Below, piece after piece: positions 1 through 12,600 of a stretch of 19,585 bases of DNA. Each line of letters opens with the position of its first letter. The stretch's first letter is position 1. The DNA comes from JBNJEM01 sp051745935 (GTDB lineage Bacteria; Planctomycetota; Planctomycetia; Pirellulales; Pirellulaceae). The notes below the pieces were generated by a model that saw only the letters and a program-made list of their open reading frames with translations, was not told the DNA's origin and searched no databases. The stretch is from contig JBNJEM010000068.1 in the NCBI GenBank assembly GCA_051745935.1, positions 1-19,585 of the forward strand. The letters run 5' to 3'. The position numbers and the translations under genes are program-made.

Positions 1-601
1 TGCAACGTTAGGGTTTACTCACCGCCCGCGACACGAACGTTATCGAAGGCGCCCATTGTAGCAGTGCCGAGCGCCGCGTTCTAGCATGGCTTCCCCCTAC
101 CCTGGGGCGAGGAAAACACCCTCTCCCAGCAGCTCGGAATTCGAGACGTTGCCGGGTGGGACCTGGAGAAGCGCGGATCATCGGTTCAAGCCCGCAGGCG
201 GCTACGTTGCAATCGTCCTGCTCGCGGAACAAAACGAGATAACAGACAGTCACCGCCCAGCAGCCAATTCTTATCGGTCCGCATCGACCCCCCCATATTG
301 GCCCTTCGAGGTGCCGAAAAAGGCCGCCGCATTTTCCGTCCATATTGCATTTTCATTGCAATAGGTTTGCCAGCAATTACAATCCAACTTATGCGTTGTG
401 TTTAACGGACGGAGATTCCCTGTTTTTTCCATGCTCCCTACTTTTCGCCCCGGCCTGGCTTCTTGCCGTAATTGCGAGGGGCGTGTTGAGTGGCGAGGGG
501 GCGTGGAGAGCTGGGGAATGTGGCTTGTTGCCAGCAGTTAACGAGATCTCCGAATACTCTCCGTGGAATCAGAGTGTGGGCGTTTGTGTAGGGGTTGGTA
601 T
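1..601. other. Non-coding leader of the giant gene
   Basis: I see no credible gene here. The short open frames on both strands are rich in Cys, Arg and Gly, match no family I recognise and have no good ribosome binding site. The segment 330-440 is AT-richer than its surroundings, as expected near a promoter. It holds a small inverted repeat (ATTGCA at 344-349 and TGCAAT at 357-362, 7-nt loop), with ATTGCA also recurring directly at 355-360. The 11-mer GTGTTGAGTGG at 483-493 recurs upstream of the second gene. I cannot assign a transcription start. Confidence 0.6.
590..594 (+). promoter_or_regulatory. Ribosome binding site deciding the start at 602
   Basis: AGGGG lies 7 nt before the ATG at 602, a good Shine-Dalgarno spacing. 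The alternative in-frame GTG at 563 has no comparable purine block, and its 13 extra residues contain two cysteines while the remaining 4961 contain none. Together these favour ATG 602. Confidence 0.6.
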
Positions 602-3600
602 ATGGCCATCCGGCGATCGCATAAGTTGAGGAAGTTGTGGACCAAACGGCGTAGTTCGAGTCTGCGGGCGAAGCGTCGCGGTGAGCGCGGCTTGCGGATG
701 GAGACCTTGGAGGAACGCCAACTGTTGGCGGCCGGCCCTCAATTGGTGGGGATTCAGCCCAACGTGGGGGAGCTACTGGCCGAAGGGCAAACCCGCGAGA
801 CGGCGCCGCGGGAGCTCCGGTTCCTGTTCAATTCCGAGGCTCGCATTGATCCGGCGTCGTTGCCCACCGACGAGGCGAATCCGTCCGCCTGGGACAGCAT
901 CCAGATCACGCGCAGCGGTTTGGACGGGGAGTTCGAGGGAAGCTCTGTCTTTTCAGACTTCGGGACGGCCGGCCAGGTCACCTCGGAGGGGCTAATCGCG
1001 GATCATGTAACGGTCGAGTTCGAGGCGGTGGCGCGCGGGCAGGCTGGCAGTCTGGTCCAGATCGTGGTGGACAAGGCCGAATTGGGCGAGGAGAGTCGCG
1101 AGCCCCAGATTGAGGTGCAGGGGGACCAAATCCAAGCCACGCTCAATAGCACCTTCGACAACGAGACGCAAGCCAGGGATTTGGTGAGTGCGATCAACGC
1201 CGATGAGGCGGCCAGTCAGTTGGTGACCGCGCGGGTGCGCAGTGGCCGGCGTGACGTGGACATTGCCACGCCGGAGGTGACGTATTCGCCCATCACGATG
1301 CCTCCCGCCGACAACGCCTCCGCCATTTCGGACTTCAACGCCGCCATCATGGGTTTGGAGATTCAAGTGGTGGCTGACGAGCCGGGCATGGGCGGCAATG
1401 GAATCGTGGTGAATGTCACGCAAGAGGATTTGGGCGAGGACACGTTGCCGGAGATCGAGACCAGCGGCAAGACGATTGCCGTGACGCTCAACTCCAACGA
1501 GACCACCCCCACAACCGCTCAGCAATTGATCGACACGCTCAACACCGACCCGGAAGCTGGCGAGTTGGTAACCGCTTCAATCCGATCCGGGCAGGGGGAC
1601 ACGCTGGTGGGCGATCTCCCGATTAACTATTCCCCGATCGTGCTGACCGGGGCCAGTGATGTACGAGTGGAGCCAGGTTACCTTGATCAGGGCGATACGC
1701 TGCGTGAAGTCGTCATGCGGTTCAAGGACCATCTTCCGGACGATATCTACATGGTCGAGGTGCTGGGTGGAGGCCCCACTCCGTTGACCAACACCGACGG
1801 CGAAGCGTTCGAGGACGGCGGTAGTTTCCAGATGACGTTCAACCTGGACCTGGGGGCTCAGATCGAGGCCGTGGTTCCCCAGCCGGTGACCCGCGACGCG
1901 GACGGCAATTTGGATCAACAGCGAGATGTCATTCACGTCTACTTCAATAACGATGATCTCGATCCAGTGACGGCCGAGACCCCGGACTTTTATCGGTTGA
2001 TTTACACGGGCGAGACGGTCAACAACGCGGACGACGAGGTCATTCTCCCGGATTCGGTGGAGTACAACGCGGACACCGACATGGCGGTTTTGACGTTCAG
2101 CGACCCGATAGAAGAGCTGGTGACGGCGGGAACCTACCGGTTGCGCATTGGCACGGACGAACCGTTACCCGAGGCGCCCACCGAAGTTCCGGTGTCCGTG
2201 GATCCGGGTTCCAGTTTTTCCACGGCGATGGACCTGGCCGGTTCGGGTGTGAGGAGTGGCGGCGTCGTGTTGTCATCGGAGATCCAAGCGCCCCTGTTCC
2301 CGCTCGACTACCCCGGCGGCAATGACGAACCGGGACATCGGGACATCGATTGGATCGAGTCCCACCTGATGCTGGGCGATTCACTGGGGAATCCGGACGC
2401 CAGCGTGGCGGACAGTTCCCCCGGCATTGAGACGTATTACTACAACTTCAAGGACGAGTACGGATTTGATCCGCGCGGCAATGTGTTGCACAACGCCATC
2501 ACCGAGCGGGAGAAACAACGCGCCCGCGAGATCTTTGACCTTTACGCCAACTACCTTGGTGTCAACTTCATCGAGTCGGAGAACAGTGGCTTCACGATCG
2601 TGACCGGCGACTTGAGGGCGCTGGCGCCCGACGTGCCGACCGGGCCCGGTGGCGTGACGGGCATTGCCGGCGGTGGGATGGCCATCATGGACGCGGCCGA
2701 TTTCCAGGATCCGGGAGACGATCGATTTGGTGGTCCTTGGTTCCAGACGGCCATGCACGAGATCGGACACTTGCTGGGAGAACTGCACACCTACGACCTG
2801 CCCCCGCTGACGATCCAAGGTTCTGCTGAAGGCGGTGATTTCGACCAGGGGGCCGAGCCGGTGTTTCCCGGCGACCACGACATCGTGCACGGCCAGCATC
2901 TGCATCGTCCCGAAAGCAACGACATTGACCTGTACCGGTTCGATCTCACCGATGCGGGCGTGTTCACCGTGGAAACGCAGGCTCAACGGTTGAGCACGCC
3001 GAGCCAGCTTGACACGGTGCTGAACCTGTATAAGGAGAATCGGGACGGCACTCACGAGTTGATTGCCCGCAATGACGATTACTTCAATAGTGATTCGCGC
3101 ATCGAGCTTTCTCTTGAACCGGGAACGTATTTCGTTGGTGTTTCGGCCAGCGGCAACTGGGACTACGATCCGAAGGTGGAGGACACCGGTAAAGAGGGGC
3201 ACAGCGAGGGCAACTACCGGTTGCGATTGAATTTCCGCCCGGGCGGCGACAATACGATCGTGGATGCCACGGGCACGGTGTTGGATGGGAACGCCGACGG
3301 CACGCCGGGCGGCGTCCACAACTTCTGGTTCCGGGCGGCGGCGCCGAGCGATGGCACGGCATCCGACGAGCCTCGTACGATTTTCGTGGACAAGGCGAAT
3401 GCCAACGCCGGTGGCGTCGAGACGGGCGACGGTTCGCTGGCCAACCCGTTCGGCTATATTCCCTCGGCCTTGGACGCGGCGGATCCGTATGACATTATCC
3501 GTCTGACGGGCAATCCGGGTGAAGATGGCGATATCACGACCCTGGGGGACAACGTGGCCTATCAGATTGGTTTCAGTGGGGTCGGCGGAGCGGCGTTGCA

Positions 3601-6600
3601 GGACGGTGCCAGGCTCAATGTGCCCAAGGATGTCACCGTGATGATTGACGCCAATGCGATTTTGAAGCTGCGGCGCGCGCGAATTGGGGTCGGCAGTTCG
3701 TCCCAGACGCTGGACCGAAGCGGTGGGGCGCTCCAGGTCATGGGAACCCCCCGGCTCATCGACGATCAGGGCGAGGTGACGGTGGACGAGTTCGGGCAGC
3801 CGATCGGTGGCAGCGTCCACTTCACGTCGTTGCACAACGACGCGGTCGGATTGGATTTCAATCCTCAACAGTCTCCTCCCGAGCCCGCGCGGGGCGACTG
3901 GGGCGGGATCGTGTTCCGCGGCGACCTGGACCTTTCGGATTCCAACCGCAGGGTGCTCGGGCAGGACGGGATCTTCCTCAACTACGTGAACCATGCCGAC
4001 ATGACGTACGGCGGTGGCGAGGTGGTGATTGATGGCCGGGAACAGGCGGTGGCGCCCCTGCAAATGGTCGATGAGCGTCCGACACTGACGTTCAACACGA
4101 TCAGCATGAGTTCCGACATGGCGATGTCGGCTACTCCAAATAGCTTTGAGGAGGACAATTTCCACTCGCCCAAGTTCCAGGCCATCCCATTCACCTCCGA
4201 CTATTCGCGAGTGGGGCCGGAGATCCACGGTAACACGCTCGTGGAGAATAGCCTGAACGGGTTGTTCATCCGTGTCGCGACCCCCGCCGGGCGGGAGATC
4301 GAGACGGTGACCAAATCAACGCGGTGGGATGATACGGATATCACGCATATCGTTTCGGAAAACTTGGCCATTCAAGGTCGGCCGGGCGGGCCGATCCTGG
4401 AACAGAAGGCGCCGCCGGTGGCGACGGTCGTGCTGGAGGCGACCGAGGGGGGGACGCTGGAGCCGGGCTCGTACGAGTACAAGTTGGTTTATGTTGACGA
4501 GGACGGCAACGAGGGGCCTCCCTCGAATGCGACCAGACGCGTGGAAGTGACCGAGGACACGGGCGCGGTGACGTTGTCCAATCTGCCGCGACTGACCACC
4601 GAGGATCCGTATACGGCACGCCGTGTCTACCGGGCCGAAGCCGGGACGGGGCGCTTCGAGTTGGTGGCTCGGATCAACGCGAATGACACCACGTTCGTCG
4701 ACACGGGGACAACATTGGGAAGCGAATTGGAGCAAGCCGGCACCAGCATCCGGCCGCGGCTTTCCGGGCGTCTGGCGGTCGATCCCGGAACCGTTGTCAA
4801 GCTGTCCGAGGCGCGGATTGACGCTCAATTTGGCGCTCAATTCATTTCCGAAGGCGTGGATGGCCGATCGGTTGTCTACACGTCACTGAACGACACCCGC
4901 TATGGTTCGGGGGGCACGTTCGATACCAATTCGCAAGAAGGCCGGGCGGGGGCCGCGGCGGGAGATTGGGGCGGCGTCTATTTGGGGCACCTGAGTCGCG
5001 GGAACATTGATTTCTCCACGTTCGCATACGGTGGCGGAACGACGAAGGTCGGCGGCGAGTTCGCCGGCTTTGACGTGTTGGAGATTCACCAGGCGGAGGT
5101 TCGTATCGCCAATAGCCGTTTTGAACGCAATGCGGACGGCCAAGGCGGACGAATGCCGGCCTTCCGAGACGGCCGGGGGAGCAACGACGAGGCGGTGATC
5201 TTCGTTCGCGGCGCTCAACCCGTCATTGTGGGAAACACGATCGTTGATAATCAAGGCTCGGCGATCCACATCAACGCCAACTCGCTGAACCACCACGCCT
5301 TGAGTGATCCCGGACGCGCGGTCGGCGCGATCGACATTGTGTCCGATGTGAATGACAATCAAGGGCCGCTGGTGCGCGGCAACCAGTTGGACACCAATGG
5401 CACCAATGGCATGACGGTGCGCGGCGCGACGTTGACCACCCAGGGGGTTTGGGACGATACCGATATCGTGCACGTGGTTCGGGACACGATTACCGTGCCC
5501 GATTTCCACACCTTCGGTGGTTTGCGGCTGGAAAGCAGTCCGCAAGAGAGCCTGGTGGTGAAACTGCAGGGTAGCAGCGCTGGCTTCACGGCCACCGGAC
5601 AGGAACTGGATATTACCGACCGCATCGGCGGTTCGCTCCAGATCGTCGGGCAACCCCGATTTCCGGTCGTGTTAACGTCCCTGATGGACGACTCGGTCGG
5701 AGCCGGGTTTACTCCCGAAGGCTTGCCGCAGACCGATACCAACGGCGACGGATTCGTCCGGGGCTTGCTTCCCACGGGCCCGGAGGTTGACAACGGGACG
5801 CTCATCGATAACGACGTGGCCCCGGGCATTCCCGGCCAGTTCGCTTTCGACGCGATGGACGGCGGGAACAGTTCTATCATGGGCGACTCGGGGGTGACGG
5901 CCCAGGGCAATTCCCGAATGTTCGTCGATGAAAACTTCGTGTTTGATTTCACGAATTATCTGGATGTCGGCGCGGACGGGAACGCTGAGAATCTGCAGCA
6001 GAGCAACATCACCACGCCGGCCACCCTGGTCGACGATGACCGGGTGATGAGCGAAGGGACCGTCGACGGCCAGAACGGCGCGATTAACTGGCACGTCGAA
6101 TCGCATTTGAATGACGGCGAGCCGATTGTTTACAACACGATTACCTTGACCAGCGACGAGCAGTTTGGGGACCTGCAATTCATCAACTACCTGGATGAGG
6201 ACGTGGGTTTCGTCGACGATGACTTGCTGTACACCGAAGGAACGCCCGGTTCCGATGACTTTCGCATCTTCACGCTCGACGATGCGGAACGCGTCGGGTT
6301 CAGCCAGGGCGGCATCGTCGAGGCGGGCTCCCGGCTGGTCAATGCAACTTACGACGGTTGGGCCGCCGATCAGTACCCCCGTCTGATGTTCGATATCGAG
6401 GGCGCGGGAACGGCGTATAGCGTGCCCGGCAACATCGATACGACCGCTCTGCCGCCGTTCAACGATTCCGATCTGGGCCAGGCTTATGGGCTAAGCGATG
6501 TCACCTCGGCGATGGCGTGGTCCGTCGACCCGACGGCGACCGAGGCCACGATCACCACGCTGTTGGAGCTGGTTCCTCGTAATCCAGCCACGCCGGCCGC

Positions 6601-9600
6601 CGCGGGCGATTGGCGGAGCGTGCGGTTGGAGAAATTCAGCAATGATCGTAACGTCGACGTGGTGACGGAGCGCGAACCGAGCGATTCCACCACCGGGCCT
6701 GATAATAACAAGGATCCCGACAACGCGCAGTTCATTGGCGAGCTGGCCGGGAATCTGAAGTCGGGCGACGACAGACTGCGGCTGGGCTCCGAAGTGCATG
6801 GGGTGATCGGCGAGCCGGGCGACGTCGACGTCTACAGCTTCCAGTCGGCGGCCGGAAATGAGATCTGGCTTGACATCGACCGAACGTCACAAAGTCTCGA
6901 TTCGGTCGTGGAGTTGGTGGACGCGGACGGCAACATCATCGCCCAATCCGACAATTCGTATCACGAGGAACTGGGCGAGGAATTGCTTCACGCGGATACC
7001 AGCAAGATTCCTCTCGACCACGTCAATCCGCTTCGCACGTCGGCCACCTCGTTCTATCCGGAGAGCATGCTCGGCGAGCCCAAGGATCTGTGGTCAACCA
7101 ATCCGCGTGACGCCGGCATGCGGGTGGTGCTGCCCGGCTCGCAGGGAACAACCAACACGTACTACGTCCGGGTTCGCAGCAGCAACGTGCGGCCGGGCGA
7201 TCCAAAGGATGACCTGCGAGATCCGGACAAGCTGAACGATGGGCTCACGCAGGGAACTTACCAATTGCAGGTTCGGCTCCGCGAGGTGGACGAAGTACCT
7301 GGCTCGACCGTTCAGTACGCGGATATCCGCTATGCCACCAACGGCATTGAGGTCCTGGGACAGCCGACGCATTCGCCGTTGACGGGCGAGGCGGCGGAGG
7401 ATCCAACGAACAACAACTCGATCGGCACTGCTCAGCCGTTGGGGAACCTGCTCAATACGGAGCGGGGGACGATTGGTGTTTCCGGCAACCTGGCCAGTGA
7501 CACCGACGTCGACTTCTATGAATTCGAGGTGACCTTTGATGACATTCAAAGCATCCAGGACGTGACCAACCCGATACAGCACCTGCCCACGATCCTGGAT
7601 CTCGACTACGCCGATGGCCTGGCCCGCGCGAACACACGCCTCACGGTTTTTGATCCCAACGGCAACGTGATACTACATTCGTCGGAGTCCAATATCGCGG
7701 GGGACCAGCCGGGGCCGCTCAATGGCACCGACATGGACGACCTGGACCGCGGTTCGGCCGGCACGCTCGATCCGTACATCGGAACGCAGGAGTTGCTGGC
7801 CGGAACCTACTATGTGGCGGTGGCCTCGGATGCGTTCCTGCCAAGCGAGTTCGAGCAGTTTTACTCCCCCACGCCCAGCAACTCGCTCTTCCGACTCCAG
7901 CCCATCACCTCCGTGGACCGAATTGCCGAGGACCACATCAGCTCGGGCCTGCAGAGTACCTACAAAGATCCGCAGGTTCCAGTGCTGTGGGATGATACCT
8001 CTTCCGTCCCCTATCACTTGGGAGACGTGACCTTTTTCGTGAGCACGAACACGGGAAGGCGGCAAGGGGAGCTCTATACCGTTGACCCGTTTACCGGCGC
8101 GACGGAGACGGTTGTCGGGGATCTGGGCCGGACCATTGATGACATTGCCATGCGGCAGGATGGTCAACTGCATTCGTTGTCGGTGGATCCCCCACTTGAC
8201 GATGACTCCGGTAATTACTTCCAGATTGACACCGGCAACGCGGGAATGACGGAACTGGGCGACGACGGGATCGAGACGTTTTACCTGGACGACGATGACA
8301 ATGTGCAACAACATGACGTCGGCTACCAGTTCCACGCCATGACCTACGGTGATCCGGATCGGTTCAGCAGCAGTGTTTTCGGCCCGACCTACATGTTCGC
8401 GGTCGGCACTCGAAGACCGGGGCCCAACATCGACTATACATTGCCGAGCAACTATTACGAGAATGTGCTTTACCGTTTCAACGCCGAGACGGGAGAGGCA
8501 GTGAGTATGGGATTCCCGACTCCGGGACATCGCGACGGTGATGCTCGCGTGAACGGAGGAGGAACCCAAGTCGTGGAACGGGGCCATTTGGATACGTCCG
8601 CCGCGACGGAACTGTTGCTGGTTGAAGCGACAGAGTACGATCCGGACAGCGGGGCGACGATCTCTCAGATTATCGACGGGCTGCAGTTCACTCTGGAAGA
8701 GGATGGCGTACTGGGCACGCCCCCCATCACGTTTGAGTTCAACACCGGTCCGGAAATCACGGTGGAACCGGATCCAGGGGCTCACGAATATGCTCGTGAC
8801 GGTGACACGTTCCTGATTGACGGTGAGACGTTCGAATTCGATACCGGCTCGGTAATCGTGGTGGAAGCGGACGATGGTGCAAACATCGACGGCACCCAGG
8901 TGACGATCACCGATGACCAGGCCAACCCGGTTGAAGTAACGTTTGAATACGACACGGACGGCGCGCTGCAGTCGGATGACAATACTCCGATTGATGTTGA
9001 TGAGGACGACGATCTGACCACATTGTTGTCTCGAACCGTCGAAGCCATTAACGGAGAAGACGGGTTTGAGGTCACCGCGGATTGGTTGGTCGGTACTGAA
9101 CGCATCACGTTATGGGGCGAATCCGATACAATTGGGGCTACTTCCACCTCCGCCGAGGTGACGATTGAAGGAGCGCCGGGGGGTACCGGGGATTATGTGA
9201 TTCCGATCGAGGAGACCTCTGACCGGAACGATTACGGGACGGGTATTGTGACGACGTTTGAGTCCGTGCCAGGCGTGACGGTTGGCTGGGACGGGGACCG
9301 AATCAACTTTATGGGGGCGGACACCGGCGACTTCACTGAGCTGGTGGATCGTGACGTCTTCACGGACGTGGGGAGCGATGGCGCGACGACCGCGGGGGCT
9401 CTGCCAATTCCCTTCTTGGCCGAGGACACGGCGGAGGATTTGGCCCAGCGGGTGGCGGACCAGATCAATGGGGTGTTGGCCGCCCTGCCCCAATCCGTGG
9501 TCGCGTCCGGGGAGGTGGTACGGGGCGAGGGCAGTCCCAACTTCCGCCCCCCAATATTCGTGACCGCCGACGATCCGTTGAGAATCAGGAGCACATCGGT

Positions 9601-12600
9601 CGGCGGAATCATCACCGGGGTGGCATTCGTCGACGGAACCATGTATGCCGTGACCAATCAAGGTGGATTGTATATCGTTCGTTTTCCTGCTGGTCGAAAC
9701 GCTTTCGCCGAGTACGTCCCCTCAGCAAGAGATGATCTGGAAGGGATCAACTTCCAATCTCTATCGGCCGGGCCGGCCCGTACGGAGGGGGGGCGCTACG
9801 AGGACATGCTTTTCGGCATGACCGGGAACGGGACGATTTACGCGTTTGACACGCTGGGCCACCTGCAGCCGGCGTTCGTCGATGGCCAAACCAGTATCGA
9901 TACTGAATTGCGCACAGCACAGGGAATCGCATTCTCGACGTTGGAGGAGAATCCGTGGCGGTTTGTCGGGGGGAACGATTTCCGGGGGAATGATCCCGGC
10001 CATGGGACGCAGCGGACGTTTGACCTGGCCAGCGATGACACCAACGGCAACATGAGCCTCCATTTCGGGAACGCGGGAGACGAGCCAAACCAGAGCGTGG
10101 ACGACGTCCAATATGATTGGCCGGGCGGTGCTCACGGCAGCATGCAGAGCAATCCCTTCAGTTTGGAAGGATATTCCCCGGCTGACAAACCAGTGCTGTA
10201 TTTTACTTATTTCGCCGACACGGAAGAGCAAAGTTCGGCGCCGGGGAGCGGACCGATGCGGGATTCGCTGCGCGTCTTTATTGGCGACGACACCGGTGAA
10301 TGGGATCTGCTTAGCACGAACAATTCCTACACGCCTGACGAACTCAGTTACGATTCCATTCAGGGGAACGATGTCCAGGAAACGTACGATAACAACACCG
10401 GTTGGCGTCAGGTCCGCGTGGAACTGGGGAATTACGCGGGTTTTGACGATCTTCGGTTACGCGTGGACTTTTCCACCGCGGGCGACATGAACGTGGGGGA
10501 CCCCGAGACGACCGGTGCTGACCTGGAAATTGTTCCCGGTGCGGAGATCGATGACGGAGACGAATTTAGAATCGACGGTGTAGTGGGTGACACCTTCGAA
10601 ATTAACATGGGGTATTCATTGTTTGCTTCCTCCAGCGTGTCGATACCAGATGGAGGTACCTTCCAAATCAGGTTTGAGGACAGTGGCGGGAATCTGCATG
10701 ATATCCAGTTTGAGTTTGATTCGACCGGTTCGGTGTCCGATCCGACGCACGTGCCGGTAACTATCAACGAGAACATGTCCGCCGAACAGGTGACCGCGGC
10801 CATCGGACAAGCGATCCAGGCCCAATTCCCGTCCGAGTTCGGCTTGGTGGTGGTGGATAATCGACTGAACCTGCCCAATGCCGATTTTGTCAGCGTCAGC
10901 AGCAGCGGGTTGCAACTCGCGGGTGCTCCGGGGACCAGCGGCATACCGATTGAAATCGATGCGGGGATGGGACGTGAGGAAATCACGGAAATCGTCCGGC
11001 AGGCGCTGGCCGATCAGTATGCCGGAGGCCTGACCGAGGCGATTAAGGTGCACAAGAATCTCATGCACGTCATAGGTCACACCGTCTCCGACCCTGGTCC
11101 ATTTGGCCTTACCAACACGTTGCCGGGAGACGTATACGGGGCGTTCAATGAGAATCTTCGCGGCCAGAACAACGATCACGAGGGCATCTACCTGGACGAT
11201 TTCGTTATCGGGTTCGCGGAACGGGGGGAAGTGGCGACCGGTGCCAGTGGCGACAGCTCGTTCTTCACCAATCCGACGTCGTCGCAACAGATCCTGGAAG
11301 GGCCATACCAGTTGGAAATCCGGCAGGGCGAGAAGTATGGTGAGTCGATTGAGGTACCGCCCAGGTTGGAAATGTTCCGCAGTTTTGATTCCAATGACCG
11401 GTTGTCCGAGTCGCATACGCTGATTGCGCCTTCGGCGAGTGAAATCGCTGATGGCGACACGTTCACGCTCAGCGACGGCGTGGCCAGTTTGACGTTCGAG
11501 TTCGATGACGTCACCATCGATGACGGCGTCACGCCCGGGAATGTCGAGATTGACTACAATCCGCAGCAGTTCAATGGCGCGACCGGAAAAGTCCGCTCGC
11601 AGTCGGCCGCGGAGGTGGCGGCGCGGATCCGGGACGCGATTAACAGCTCCGAATCGCAGGCGGTACTGGACATCACGGCCGCCCTGGCTGACGGGACCAT
11701 CTCTGGCTCGCGGAGCACCAACGGGCGCGTCAATTTGTTCGGCAGCGTGGATGCCACGTTGATCGATCGCGCGTTGCGAGTCACGGAAACGACAACGGAT
11801 GCCAACGCGTTGCGCGACGAGATTCTGGGCGATGCGTTCGAGCCGGTGGGGGATGCCACCTACGTCGGCGGCGCGACCTCGGCCGGGTTCTTTGTCGGTG
11901 GGAGTAATTCCATCGAGATTTCCGAAGGCATTGTGCTATCCACCGGCGACGCGCGGTTCGTGGAGGGCCCCAACACGGACGACGGCTCGAGCGGCACGGC
12001 ATCGGGGGCGGGAGACCCCGACCTGGATGCCGAGTTCGAGCCCTGGGTAACGGAAGATTCCTCGGTCCTGGAGTTCGATTTCGAAGTCGACGAGCCCGGT
12101 GACTTGTTCTTCGAATTCGTGTTCTCCTCCGAGGAATACAACGAGTTCGTGGATCGCGGGTTTAACGACGTCTTCGGATTCTTCGTCGACGGGGAAAACA
12201 TTGGGTTCGTGCCGGGAACGGATGATCCCGTCACCATCAACACGATCAACGGGGGCAATCCTTACGGCTCGAACGGCACGAACGAACATGCCTATAACAA
12301 CAACGATCGCGACGACGACGGAGAGTATCTTGAGTTCTTCGGTCACGACGGGTTCACCGATGTCTTCGTGGCCCGCATGGACGATCTGGAGGTGGGGACG
12401 CATACGATCAAATTGGCCATTTCCGACGTGGGCGATCGGATATTGGACAGCGCGGTATTCATTCGCGCATTCAATGTCACGGCCCCCGATTCCCGCACGG
12501 CCTTGCCTGGGGTCGTTTACACCGACAGCGGTGATAAAAATCACCGACGGGACCAGGGTCAGGTGCTGATCCATTCCAACAGCGTTTCGTACGCCGAGGA

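Noticed and set aside
170..215. GGTTCAAGCCC resembling a tRNA T-arm
   Set aside because: The flanking bases pair at only three of five positions and no acceptor, D or anticodon arms can be drawn.
8..364. Overlapping open frames on both strands in the leader
   Set aside because: Unusual composition (Cys, Trp and Arg rich), no ribosome binding site, no domain, and the two overlap each other.
367..395. Sigma-70-like promoter (TTGCCA, 17-nt gap, TATGCG)
   Set aside because: The -35 fits but the -10 matches only three of six positions; not better than chance in AT-richer sequence.
2381..4228. A 615-codon open frame on the minus strand inside the giant gene
   Set aside because: It is rich in Arg, His and Val with no recognisable domain, and lies opposite clear peptidase, PPC and beta-helix sequence. 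It is a shadow frame of a GC-rich gene.
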